The position numbers and the translations under genes are program-made. Source: DATBAT01 sp036271375 (lineage in GTDB: Bacteria > Acidobacteriota > Terriglobia > Terriglobales > Acidobacteriaceae). From it: a DNA stretch of 37,036 nucleotides. The DNA lies in NCBI GenBank assembly GCA_036271375.1, contig DATBAT010000506.1, forward strand, positions 1 to 37,036, written 5' to 3'. The notes under the pieces were generated by a model, which was not told the origin of the DNA, made no database searches, and worked only from the letters and a program-made list of their open reading frames with translations. Shown one piece after another: positions 14,015 through 21,848 of the stretch (position 1 is the first letter of the stretch; every line of letters begins with the position of its first letter).

Positions 14015-15856
14015 TTACATCCGCTTACTGGTGTGGTCGATGATCGTCCGAATTTCCGCGCCGAATTTCTCTCGCATTCGTTGCACGACTGGATCCTGCT
14101 CAGCACGTCCGCGACCGCCCACCGTAGGAGTGCGCGGCGCTGTTGTTTGCGCGACCGCTCCCGGCACGACTTTCACCTTAACTGCTCGTCCCAAAACTCC
14201 GCTGGCCGTTGCAATCATCAGACGCCGCGCGTCGGCACTGATCGACATATCGATCATAGTGGGAGACGAATCGACCTTGATCAACAGATCGTTTCCCTGA
14301 ACGCTCCATTCGCCGCTGTCGAGTAGAGAGAGCAGCATGCGGCTGCTGCCGTTGTCGAGCGCGCGCAGGACGGCTTCGCGCAAGGCATCGGGTTGAGACG
14401 ATTGTGGGGCAGGAGCAACTGGTTCAGGGACCGCCTCCGGCTGGGCAAGTTGCGGGGCAGGTGCTTCCTGAATCTGCGGCCGCGTTTCTTCAACCTCCGC
14501 CGGCGCCGCCGAACCCATCAAGACTCGCGCAGTTACCGGAGCAAGCGAAGGCCTCGAAATTGCGGCAGGCGCTTCCTCCGCCGCAAGCTGCGGTTTTGAA
14601 CTGCCCTTGCGCGCTGAGTCCGCCGCAAAAGGAGAAACCGCGGGAGGTCGCGCCGGCTCAGGCTTGCGAATGTCCGGAACCATAGTCGGCTTGCCCGGAG
14701 GTAGCGTCGGCTTCACGTTAGCGATACCTGCGTCGCTCAACAGTTGCTCCAGCGGAATCAACCGCTGGGCGTGTGCCATCTTCAACAGGCCAAGCTCAAG
14801 ATGGAAGCGTTGTTCCTGCCGGTAGCCTAACTCGCCGTGGGTGCGCAGCATGATTTGCAGATGCCGCGCCAAATCTTCTTCGCTGAAGAGATCGGCGACC
14901 GAGGCAACGCGCTGCCGTTCGTCGCTGGAAATTTGCAGCAGGGAAGAGTCAGGCCCGGCCACTTTAGCGACCGTGGCGTTGCGCAGAAAGCGAACCATCT
15001 GCCGCGCGAAGTGCGTAGGACTCTGCCCCTCGCTCAAGAGCCGGTCGATCAGCATCAGTACGGCTTCGCTTGATCCCTCGGACACGGCGCGCATCACTTC
15101 CGCCAATGTGCCCGACGGGGCTATTCCCACCAACTGCCGTACTTCGTCCGCGCTGAGCTTTCCATCGCTCGAGGCAATTGCCTGATCAAGGATAGAAAGC
15201 GCGTCGCGCACTGATCCGTCGCCTGCTTCGGCAACCAGCGCCAGCGCGTCTTCATCGGCTTGAATGTTTTCCCGGCCCAGCAGTTCTTTCAATTGCTCGA
15301 GAATCTGCTCGAAGCGCACCGCGCGAAAACTGAAATGCTGGCAACGCGACCGGATGGTCTGCGGAATGTCTTCCGGCTGCGTGGTCGCCATCATGAAGAT
15401 GACGTGGCCCGGCGGCTCTTCCAGTGTTTTGAGCAGCGCGTTGAACGCTGCATCGGTGATCTGGTGGGCTTCGTCGAGGATGTAAATTTTGAAGCGGTCG
15501 CGCGCCGGACGATAGCGCGCGGCTTCCCGCAGTTCGCGAATTTCATCGATGCCGCGATTAGTTGCGGCGTCGATCTCGATCACGTCCACCGAATTTCCCG
15601 CACGAATTTCGACGCACGAGTCGCAAACCCCACAGGGTTCTGTAGCCGGTTTGTCTGAAGCGCGGCAGTTCAGGGCCATGGCCAGAATGCGCGCGATGGT
15701 CGTTTTGCCAATCCCGCGATGGCCGCTGAAAATGTAGCCGTGAGCGGTGCGCCCCTGCTCGATGCCGTTTTTCAGGGTGCGGGTGACGTGGTCCTGGCCG
15801 ATGACCTCGGAGAACTTTTGCGGACGATATTTGCGCGCCAGTACCTGATAGCTCAT
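14015..15856 (-). CDS. dnaX: DNA polymerase III subunit tau/gamma
   Basis: DnaX is the motor of the clamp loader that opens the beta clamp and bridges polymerase cores. The 613-residue protein starts MSYQVLARKYRPQKF. It has the Walker A motif GHRGIGKT (45-52), zinc-binding cysteines Cys64, Cys75, Cys78 and Cys81, Walker B ILDEAHQ near 130, and the SRC sensor/arginine finger in QTIRSRCQHF. A Pro/Ala-rich linker of about residues 385-480 leads to a C-terminal tau-type domain. No A-rich slippery stretch for a gamma frameshift was seen. It heads the dnaX-ybaB-recR operon. Its start lies next to a stem-loop at 15925-15974. Confidence 0.97.
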   Translation of the reverse strand: MSYQVLARKYRPQKFSEVIGQDHVTRTLKNGIEQGRTAHGYIFSGHRGIGKTTIARILAMALNCRASDKPATEPCGVCDSCVEIRAGNSVDVIEIDAATNRGIDEIRELREAARYRPARDRFKIYILDEAHQITDAAFNALLKTLEEPPGHVIFMMATTQPEDIPQTIRSRCQHFSFRAVRFEQILEQLKELLGRENIQADEDALALVAEAGDGSVRDALSILDQAIASSDGKLSADEVRQLVGIAPSGTLAEVMRAVSEGSSEAVLMLIDRLLSEGQSPTHFARQMVRFLRNATVAKVAGPDSSLLQISSDERQRVASVADLFSEEDLARHLQIMLRTHGELGYRQEQRFHLELGLLKMAHAQRLIPLEQLLSDAGIANVKPTLPPGKPTMVPDIRKPEPARPPAVSPFAADSARKGSSKPQLAAEEAPAAISRPSLAPVTARVLMGSAAPAEVEETRPQIQEAPAPQLAQPEAVPEPVAPAPQSSQPDALREAVLRALDNGSSRMLLSLLDSGEWSVQGNDLLIKVDSSPTMIDMSISADARRLMIATASGVLGRAVKVKVVPGAVAQTTAPRTPTVGGRGRAEQDPVVQRMREKFGAEIRTIIDHTSKRM

Positions 15857-15924
15857 GTGGGGAACACTCGATTATACGGGAACAGGAAGTGTGCAAAACC
15901 ATGGCCTACCTCACGTTCAGGCGA

Positions 15925-15974
15925 GAAACAGTCTGTTGGGTATCCGGCATGGCTTACTTCGCCGGACTGTTTTC
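15925..15974. other. Nested stem-loop in the dnaX / STAS divergent region
   Basis: An inner stem TCCGGC (15943-15948) / GCCGGA (15961-15966) is enclosed by an outer pairing of GAAACAGT (15925-15932) with ACTGTTTTC (15966-15974). It is about 70 nt upstream of dnaX on the minus strand and 70 nt upstream of the STAS gene on the plus strand. It could be a leader structure of the dnaX message or a protein-binding site. No known RNA family was recognised, and SRP RNA, often found beside dnaX, was looked for and not found. Confidence 0.45.
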
Positions 15975-16042
15975 TTGCATCAAACTCCACAGCACTATAG
16001 GCTCTTAGCGTTCACAAATACCCAGCCCACGTGGAGGCCCGC

Positions 16043-16393
16043 TTGCAACTGAAACTCGATACTCGCACGGTCGAAGACGTAATCGTGATTGACGCTTCCG
16101 GGAAAATTGTTTTTGGAGAAGAGTCGAGCCTGCTTCGCGACACAATCAAGAAGCTCATTACCGAGCATAAGAAACTTGTGCTCAACCTCGCCGGCACAAA
16201 CTACATCGATAGCGGCGGCTTGGGCACGCTGGTGTCGCTCTACACTTCGGCGAACACCGCCGACGCGTCGCTGAAATTGGCGAACCTGACGCAGCGCATT
16301 GGCGATCTTTTGCAGGTCACCAAGCTGCTCACCGTGTTCGACGTCTACGACAGTGAGCAGAAGGCCATCGACTCGTTCCGCAAAGCGGCATAG
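16043..16393 (+). CDS. STAS-domain anti-sigma factor antagonist
   Basis: This 116-residue protein is a single STAS domain. The conserved loop YIDSGGLGTL places the phosphorylatable serine at Ser57, as in SpoIIAA/RsbV, which bind and neutralise anti-sigma factor kinases when unphosphorylated. The TTG at 16043 was chosen because GGAGG lies five nt upstream, whereas the earlier GTG at 16031 overlaps that site and has none of its own. No cognate kinase or sigma factor gene is in the window, so its partner is elsewhere. It precedes the ATL gene by 57 nt on the same strand. Confidence 0.9.
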   Translation: MQLKLDTRTVEDVIVIDASGKIVFGEESSLLRDTIKKLITEHKKLVLNLAGTNYIDSGGLGTLVSLYTSANTADASLKLANLTQRIGDLLQVTKLLTVFDVYDSEQKAIDSFRKAA

Positions 16394-16450
16394 ACGAAAA
16401 GAATGTGGGACGGACACTTTGTCCGCCGCTTTTTACTCGCGAAGGCCCGT

Positions 16451-16789
16451 ATGACGCCGATGGAAACCCACATCGTGGCAGCCATTCGCCGCATTCCGCG
16501 GGGAAAGGTCTCCACCTATGGAGCTGTGGCTCGCGGCGCCGGATATCCTGGCAATGCCCGCCGCGTGGCGGCTGTGCTGCACAATTCCGGAGGACTGCCG
16601 TGGCAGCGCGTGCTCGGCGCCGGGGGCGAAATCAAACTTCAAGGGGACTACGCCTTCGAACAGAAATTTAGACTGCAATCTGAGGGCGTCACGTTTCGCG
16701 GCAAGCGAGTGAATATGCGGCTGCACGAGTTCAAATTCCCAGTAGTTCGTAGCAAGAAGCCCCGTGCTACTCCTAAAAAACGCGGCTAG
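16451..16789 (+). CDS. Alkyltransferase-like protein (ATL), MGMT fold without the active cysteine
   Basis: This 112-residue protein matches the DNA-binding domain of O6-alkylguanine-DNA alkyltransferase. It has IPRGKVSTYGAVARGAGYPGNARRV with the helix-turn-helix and Arg finger region. At the active-site position, where methyltransferases have PCHR, it reads PWQRV with Trp51. This is the mark of ATL proteins, which bind O6-alkylguanine, flip the base and hand the lesion to nucleotide excision repair without transferring the alkyl group. Most ATLs read PWHR; Gln in place of His is a small variation. The ATG at 16451 has GAAGG upstream. A longer frame from 16403 is open but less likely. Confidence 0.88.
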   Translation: MTPMETHIVAAIRRIPRGKVSTYGAVARGAGYPGNARRVAAVLHNSGGLPWQRVLGAGGEIKLQGDYAFEQKFRLQSEGVTFRGKRVNMRLHEFKFPVVRSKKPRATPKKRG

Positions 16790-16833
16790 CATGGGGCACC
16801 TTCAGTCTCCTCTTCCTGCTAAACTTCCAGCAA

Positions 16834-18495
16834 ATGAAGCGCTCTGGTTGGATCGCTCTTTCTCTGCTCGCCGTTACTTTCCTTTCCGCTCAGTCCAAGC
16901 CTGCCGATCTGCAAGTCGTGCCTGACCTCGCGCAGCGGGTCGCAAAATTTCGACGGGTACAGATGCCGTTTCACGCGGCGGGGCTTTCTCCGCGGGAGCG
17001 TCAGTTAGTCGAGAAGCTGGTCGCCGCTTCGCGTTATCTCGAAGAAATTTTCTGGCGTCAGATGGATCCCGAAGCGCTTGACCTCTACAAGTCGCTCGGC
17101 GACAAGCCCGACGCCAACGAAACCCTTCGCCGCTACATATGGATCAACGCCTCCCGCTATGACTTGCTCGAAGACAACAAACCGTTCATCGGCAGCGAGC
17201 CGATGCCTCCCGGTCGGGGGTATTACCCCAAGGGGCTGACGCGCGAGCGCATAGAGCAGTATGTGAAGGAACATCCGGAGAAGAAGGCGGAAATCTACAA
17301 TCCGCTTACCGTGGTGCGTTGGCACGGGGACGGCCTGGAGGGCGTGCCGTACCACGTGGCCTACCGCTCGTTTCTTGAACCTGCTGCCGCCGATCTGCGC
17401 GAGGCCGCGAAACTCAGCGACGACGCGCCGTTTGCCAAGTTCCTAACCATGCGCGCCGATGCCCTGCTCAACGATGACTACTTTGAGAGCGACTTGGCCT
17501 GGGTTGACCTGAAAGATCCCAAGTTCGATGTCATTTTTGCACCATACGAAACTTATGATGACGATCTGTTGGGAGTAAAAGCGTCTTACGGCGCGTCGGT
17601 GTTGATTCGCAATTCCGAAGAAAGCAAGAAGCTGGCGATGTTCCTGAAATACGTGCCCGAGATTCAAGACACGTTGCCGCTTGCGCCAGAAGATCGGCCG
17701 TCGAAGCGCGGCTTGCAGACTCCCATGGAAGTGATGGATGCACCTTACCGCGCCGCTGATTTGCGACACGGCTACCAGGCCGTCGCCGACAACCTGCCCA
17801 ACGATCCGAGAGTCCACGAGCAAAAAGGCAGCAAGAAAATATTCTTCAAGAACTTCATGGATGCGCGCGTGAACTACGTCATTCTGCCGCTGTCGAAATA
17901 TCTCATGCTGCCGGAGCAGTCGGCCAAAGCTTCGGGCGAAGGATATCTCCTCGGCACCATCATGCATGAGATGTGCCATGGTCTCGGTCCGGTCTACTCG
18001 CGGACCGCCAACGGAAAAGTTGCCATACGCGAAGCCATTGGACCCATCTACAGCGGACTGGAAGAATCGAAGGCCGATGTGGTCGGAATGTTCGGGCTGA
18101 AGTGGCTGGTCGATCACGGCGCGTTGCCCAAAGAAAAGCTTCCGGAGTTTTATGCGTCGTACGTGGCAGGGCTTTTCAGGACGCTACGCTTCGGAACCGG
18201 CGAAGCCCACGGTCAGGCTGAAATGATGGAGTTCAACTATCTTTCTGAGCACGGCGCGGTGAAAAGAGAAGTGTCTGGTAAGTACGCGATCGACTACGCC
18301 CGCATGCCGCTGGTGATTTCTGATTTAGCTAAAGTCCTATTGGACATCGAAGCCACCGGAGACCGCCAGCGAGCGGAGAATTGGTTCAAGAAGTACGACG
18401 TGATGCCGCCCGAGTTGACGGCAGCTTTGAAAGCCACGACGAAGGTGCCGGTCGATATCGATCCGATATTTTCGTTTAAAGAGAATATTGATTGA
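16834..18495 (+). CDS. Exported zinc metallopeptidase of the dipeptidyl-peptidase III (M49) type
   Basis: This 553-residue protein has an N-terminal signal peptide (MKRSGWIALSLLAVTFLSAQ). The zinc site is HEMCHGLGP, with His378, Glu379 and His382. About 28 residues later comes EESKADVVG with Glu411 as the third ligand. This matches bacterial 'dipeptidyl-peptidase 3 family' proteins. Classic M49 enzymes have a six-residue HExxxH, while this reads HExxH, the form found in the bacterial branch. The N-terminal half is helical, with a FWRQMDPEA block. It would hydrolyse peptides in the periplasm. Alone on its strand, it is followed by the palindromic repeat at 18503-18595. The family is fairly sure; the substrate is not. 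Confidence 0.82.
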   Translation: MKRSGWIALSLLAVTFLSAQSKPADLQVVPDLAQRVAKFRRVQMPFHAAGLSPRERQLVEKLVAASRYLEEIFWRQMDPEALDLYKSLGDKPDANETLRRYIWINASRYDLLEDNKPFIGSEPMPPGRGYYPKGLTRERIEQYVKEHPEKKAEIYNPLTVVRWHGDGLEGVPYHVAYRSFLEPAAADLREAAKLSDDAPFAKFLTMRADALLNDDYFESDLAWVDLKDPKFDVIFAPYETYDDDLLGVKASYGASVLIRNSEESKKLAMFLKYVPEIQDTLPLAPEDRPSKRGLQTPMEVMDAPYRAADLRHGYQAVADNLPNDPRVHEQKGSKKIFFKNFMDARVNYVILPLSKYLMLPEQSAKASGEGYLLGTIMHEMCHGLGPVYSRTANGKVAIREAIGPIYSGLEESKADVVGMFGLKWLVDHGALPKEKLPEFYASYVAGLFRTLRFGTGEAHGQAEMMEFNYLSEHGAVKREVSGKYAIDYARMPLVISDLAKVLLDIEATGDRQRAENWFKKYDVMPPELTAALKATTKVPVDIDPIFSFKENID

Positions 18496-18502
18496 AGGGT
18501 TT

Positions 18503-18595
18503 GCGTGGGGCAGGTGTCCCCACCTGCCCGCCCTTACCTATGGTCTCAACTCTTCAGGTCTGTGGTGGGGCAGGTGGGGACACCTGCCCCTACGC
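18503..18595. repeat. Palindromic repeat, copy 2 (REP/BIME-like pair)
   Basis: The left arm (18503-18529) contains GGGGCAGGTGTCCCCACCTG. The right arm (18568-18595) is its reverse complement with one base difference in length. The arm core is the same as at 12811-12916, with GGGGCAGGTG and CACCTGCCCC conserved, while the spacer differs. It separates two convergent genes, the peptidase and mqnD, and could act as a transcription barrier for both. Confidence 0.85.
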
Positions 18596-18613
18596 GAAGC
18601 ATGGGCGCTGCCC

Positions 18614-19459
18614 CTAATCCACAAACTCTACTTTCGCCCGATGCGGAATGATTCCTGCCTCGTACCCCATGGTCAGCAACCGCTTTACCGCCTCACGTCC
18701 GTCCGCGCCATAATCCAGAGTCCGCTCGTTGACGTACATTCCGACAAATTTGTCCGCCAACTGGTTATCGAGATCGCGGGCAAACTGCATGGCGTAAGCC
18801 AATGCCTCTTCGCGATGATCGAGCGCGTACTGAATGCTTTCTTTCAGCGCGCGTCCTACTTCTGACATCAACTCCGGTCCCAGGCTGCGGCGGATGGCAT
18901 TGCCGCCGAGCGGCAACGGAAGTCCAGTCTGCTTATGCCACCACGCGCCGAAGTCTACGATGCGGTGTAGGCCTGACTTCACGTAGCTCAACTGTCCTTC
19001 GTGAATGATCAGTCCCGCTTCGTACTTGCCTTCCAGCACCTGCGGAATAATTTCGTCGAAAGGCACAACTTCCGTTTCCACACCGGGCGCGAACAGATTC
19101 AAAACCAAATAAGCCGTCGTCAATTTCCCCGGCACCGCAATCTTCTTCCCCTTGACGGCTTCTTCGGAAAGAGCGCGCGGCGCCACGATCATCGGGCCAT
19201 AACCGTCGCCCACGCTGCCGCCGCTCGGCAACAGCGCGTATTTGTCCTGAATATAGGGATAGGCGTGAAACGAAATCGCGGTCACGTCGTAGACGCCTTC
19301 CTTGGCCTTCTGATTCAGCGTTTCGATATCGCAAAGAGTGTGCGTGAAGCGCAGGCCGGGCACGCGAACCTTATTGGTCGCCAGCCCATAGAACATGAAG
19401 GCGTCATCGGAATCCGGGCTGTGCGCGACGCTGATCTCTCTAACCGTACTGCTGCTCAT
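18614..19459 (-). CDS. mqnD: 1,4-dihydroxy-6-naphthoate synthase (futalosine menaquinone pathway)
   Basis: MqnD converts cyclic de-hypoxanthine futalosine to 1,4-dihydroxy-6-naphthoate in the futalosine route to menaquinone. The 281-residue protein has the periplasmic-binding-protein-like fold and the family signature HSPDSDDAFMFYGL near the N-terminus. GYGPMIVA, KKIAVPGKLTTAYLVL and EAGLIIHEGQLSY are further marks. The frame is open 195 nt upstream, but the ATG at 19459 starts directly before the conserved region and has AAAGG upstream. It lies 53 nt after bioY in the same direction. A menaquinone enzyme fits the nearby complex I, which reduces quinone. Confidence 0.93.
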   Translation of the reverse strand: MSSSTVREISVAHSPDSDDAFMFYGLATNKVRVPGLRFTHTLCDIETLNQKAKEGVYDVTAISFHAYPYIQDKYALLPSGGSVGDGYGPMIVAPRALSEEAVKGKKIAVPGKLTTAYLVLNLFAPGVETEVVPFDEIIPQVLEGKYEAGLIIHEGQLSYVKSGLHRIVDFGAWWHKQTGLPLPLGGNAIRRSLGPELMSEVGRALKESIQYALDHREEALAYAMQFARDLDNQLADKFVGMYVNERTLDYGADGREAVKRLLTMGYEAGIIPHRAKVEFVD

Positions 19460-19512
19460 AGGACCTTTCGCTTCTCTCAGGAAGGAATGCGTATCGAACT
19501 TTCGGGGTGGTA

Positions 19513-20091
19513 TTACTCTTGCGGTCCGCCAAACAGCTGCCATCCAGTGGAAGCACCAGCCGCCAGCAATATCTTGATCACTTCCGCGAACACAAACCAG
19601 TAGAGGCCGAAGCGCATGGCGGTTGAAACAGAATGGGTCAGCACAAATAGCCAACCCAGGCCACCGGCGAAGAGCACCAGCTCGGCCAGGAAAGATGCGG
19701 CAGTAGTCCGAAGAAAGCTCTTGGCACCGCGCTCAGAGATCCATCCCGCGACGAAAGCGACGAGCGGATAGGCCATCAGAAATCCACCGGTTGCGCCCAT
19801 CACTTGAAGCAGTCCGCCTGGTCCCATGGGATTAAAAACCGGCAGGCCAGAAATACCTTCGACCAGGTAAAGAGCCAGGGCCGCAAACCCGCGACGGCTG
19901 CCAAGCGTCACGCCAACCAGCAGGACAGCAAAATTCTGCATGGTCAACGGTATTGGCGTGAACGGGAGAGGGACGGTCAGGTGCGCGCACAGAGCCACAA
20001 AGATGCTTGCGGCCACCACAATCGCGGCCTGCCGCACCCAATATGTGGCGCCACTTTCCGAATGTAGAACCTGTGTCGCTGCTCTTGCCAT
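19513..20091 (-). CDS. bioY: Biotin transporter S component BioY
   Basis: BioY is the substrate-binding membrane subunit of the ECF-type biotin importer, which works with a shared EcfAT energy module or alone. The 192-residue protein has six hydrophobic segments. It carries the family motifs VPLPFTPIPLTMQNFAVLL, LYLVEGISGLPVF and GATGGFLMAYPL, which line the biotin site. The ATG at 20091 is preceded by AAGGA. The stop of a 39-residue membrane protein gene lies 2 nt before it, so the two are probably coupled. No ecfA or ecfT gene and no biotin synthesis gene is in the window. Confidence 0.95.
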   Translation of the reverse strand: MARAATQVLHSESGATYWVRQAAIVVAASIFVALCAHLTVPLPFTPIPLTMQNFAVLLVGVTLGSRRGFAALALYLVEGISGLPVFNPMGPGGLLQVMGATGGFLMAYPLVAFVAGWISERGAKSFLRTTAASFLAELVLFAGGLGWLFVLTHSVSTAMRFGLYWFVFAEVIKILLAAGASTGWQLFGGPQE

Positions 20092-20093
20092 GG

Positions 20094-20213
20094 TTATTCC
20101 TTACCTTTGGGAGTTTGTTTTCTCAACTGTCGGCGCACGCGAAGATATGCCGAGATGCCCACCCACAACACGAGTCCCGTGCTGCAAGCCAGAATGATGA
20201 ACCACCACACCAT
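20094..20213 (-). CDS. 39-residue single-span membrane protein coupled to bioY
   Basis: This small frame reads MVWWFIILACSTGLVLWVGI followed by SAYLRVRRQLRKQTPKGKE. One membrane helix (about 2-24) is followed by a strongly basic cytoplasmic tail, as expected for an inside-positive single-pass protein. The stop TAA is 2 nt before the bioY ATG, and the bioY ribosome site AAGGA overlaps its last codons, which suggests coupled translation. The start could also be the GTG at 20219, adding two residues; GAGG lies between. It could help assemble or stabilise the biotin transporter, but no family was recognised. Confidence 0.6.
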   Translation of the reverse strand: MVWWFIILACSTGLVLWVGISAYLRVRRQLRKQTPKGKE

Positions 20214-20240
20214 CCTCACGATGGACTAGCATACCAAATC

Positions 20241-20402
20241 CAAGCACTGTCCTCCCGAACGCGCGTTTTTTGCGCGGAGGACCTTACGATGCGTTGTGCG
20301 ACGCTTCGGAAGCTGCCAGGGATATATCGAATCGGAAACCACTCGGCGGAATATGTCGTAAGGTCCCTCGCGCAAAAACGGGCTTCGGGAGGACAGTGCT
20401 TG
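20241..20402. repeat. 162-bp MITE-like element with about 48-bp terminal inverted repeats
   Basis: The left arm (20241-20289) begins CAAGCACTGTCCTCCCGAA and ends GGACCTTACGA. The right arm (20356-20402) is its reverse complement, with the first 19 and last 11 bases identical and a few indels in the GC-rich middle. The 66-bp spacer has GCTT/AAGC symmetry and no gene. No target duplication is obvious at the flanks. It lies between the acyltransferase stop and the small-protein/bioY operon start, so it may carry a terminator or promoter for them. Confidence 0.85.
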
Positions 20403-20408
20403 AGGTGT

Positions 20409-21608
20409 TTAGGAGAGCGAATAGACCGCCGCCACCATAATCGCGGCCTGGACCCAATAACTGCGTTTCGGTTCAGCCTTCTTGAACCAGTTCCAGGTCA
20501 GCCCTAGCGCGACCATCCCCAGCAGCAGAAACCACACCCAACCAAACATGGGTAGCGGAGCCAGCGTCGCCCCAATTTTCTGCCGCAGCCCGGAGTTCCA
20601 CAACGATCCGTACAGAATGCAAATGTGTACGAAGTAAATGGTGAGGGACTCTTGCGCCAGTGCCTGAATGGGTTTCTCCGGCAGGCGAATCCGCCGCGTC
20701 AAGTACATGAAGGAGGAAAGTACCAGGCAAACCAGGCCCATCTTGATGAAGAAAAGATTGGGACTGTCTCGCCAGTAATCGACCTGGCGGTAAATATGGA
20801 AGGGAAGCGCCTGCAAACCCGATCCCAGACAAACCAGCACCCCGCCCAATCCCACCAACCCAATGATTGGGAACCCCTGCGGCCGCGGCGACAACTGAAG
20901 ATATCCGAACCCTAACAGCGCGCCGAAGAACACGTAGGCGGTCCAGGGAAACAGTGGAAAGAACGATCCGGTATATCCCGTGAAATAGCCGCTCAACCAG
21001 GGCGTAAAGCCAGTGCCCAAGTTCCACATCACCGGTGTCAACAAGACGATGAACGCGCCAAGCGCGCCGACCGTCAAGGCGAACCGCTTTTGACTCTTGC
21101 TCGCCAACACCAGTAATTGCATGGCGGCCAACGACAGCCCTATGCATTGCAGTACGTCAACCTGAAACCAGCTTTGCCATCCCGCGGCATCGAGCCACTT
21201 GACATCGTGGACCGTGCGAAAAGGCACATGCATCGCATATCCGAGTAAGACGAAGGACAAAAATCTTCGAATGCGCTTAAAAAACGGCCGCGACAATTCG
21301 ATGTGCGATTCCCAATGCCGCGAACTTGCGACCATGAACGAGAATCCGGACAACATAAAGAATGTCGGTGCGGTCAGGCCCCGAAGGTAGAGCCATTTAT
21401 CCCAGAGAAAACCTTGCCGGTAGACGGGATCGAGCAGCACATCGAGCGCGTGACCTTGCACCATGAAGAGAATGGCCAATACGCGGGCGAGATCGACGGC
21501 GAGTAGTCTCTTCGGCTGCGGCAAGGGGGCAGTCATCCGGGATAGAGATTGCTCCGATGAGAGATCAGCCGCAACAGGCGCCATGACCTCATCAGATGCC
21601 TTTTGCAT
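20409..21608 (-). CDS. Integral membrane acyltransferase-like protein (DUF1624/heparan N-acetyltransferase-like)
   Basis: The protein has about 399 residues from the chosen ATG at 21608; a TTG at 21635 and an ATG at 21587 are also possible, as no start has a good ribosome site. It has about ten membrane helices. The opening motif RLLAVDLARVLAILFMVQGHALDV, with an intramembrane His, resembles the DUF1624/heparan-alpha-glucosaminide N-acetyltransferase and OpgC-type acyltransferase groups. LTAPTFFMLSGFSF follows. Such proteins move acyl groups from cytoplasmic acyl-CoA to sugars outside the membrane. The acceptor cannot be told. A long helical membrane part and a short N-terminal tail are all it contains. 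Confidence 0.75.
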   Translation of the reverse strand: MQKASDEVMAPVAADLSSEQSLSRMTAPLPQPKRLLAVDLARVLAILFMVQGHALDVLLDPVYRQGFLWDKWLYLRGLTAPTFFMLSGFSFMVASSRHWESHIELSRPFFKRIRRFLSFVLLGYAMHVPFRTVHDVKWLDAAGWQSWFQVDVLQCIGLSLAAMQLLVLASKSQKRFALTVGALGAFIVLLTPVMWNLGTGFTPWLSGYFTGYTGSFFPLFPWTAYVFFGALLGFGYLQLSPRPQGFPIIGLVGLGGVLVCLGSGLQALPFHIYRQVDYWRDSPNLFFIKMGLVCLVLSSFMYLTRRIRLPEKPIQALAQESLTIYFVHICILYGSLWNSGLRQKIGATLAPLPMFGWVWFLLLGMVALGLTWNWFKKAEPKRSYWVQAAIMVAAVYSLS

Positions 21609-21668
21609 CCTATCGGTCACCAATCCTACCCGCAACTAGACAAAAATCTACAAATGCCGATTGGGTCC

Positions 21669-21697
21669 TTGGCTCTTGGTCCGAGGACCAGAGCCAA
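21669..21697. other. Strong hairpin in the divergent region between acyltransferase and FecR genes
   Basis: TTGGCTCTTGGTCC (21669-21682) pairs with GGACCAGAGCCAA (21685-21697) over 13 base pairs with one bulged T and a two-base gap. A smaller stem CAACCC/GGGTTG lies at 21776-21791, close to the fecR-like gene start. The position between two divergent starts suggests an operator or a 5' leader structure more than a terminator, although CTTTT follows on the plus strand. Confidence 0.5.
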
Positions 21698-21848
21698 CGA
21701 CTTTTACCAGATAACTGTTACTCACCAACGTTCATGGCCTACGGTGGGGTGTGTTCCTAGTTAATCACCTATGCTCAACCCGTTAGGGTTGTGATACTCT
21801 CCGAAATACCCCATATTCTCTAGAGTTTGCGAGGTTTTAGGGGCCAAA

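Noticed and set aside
14015..15856. Programmed frameshift in dnaX producing gamma
   Set aside because: No A6-7 slippery run with a downstream stem was seen in the linker region.
15857..16030. SRP RNA beside dnaX
   Set aside because: GTCCGGCGAAG on the minus strand looks slightly like the SRP apical loop, but the GGAAGCAG part and the long pairing are missing.
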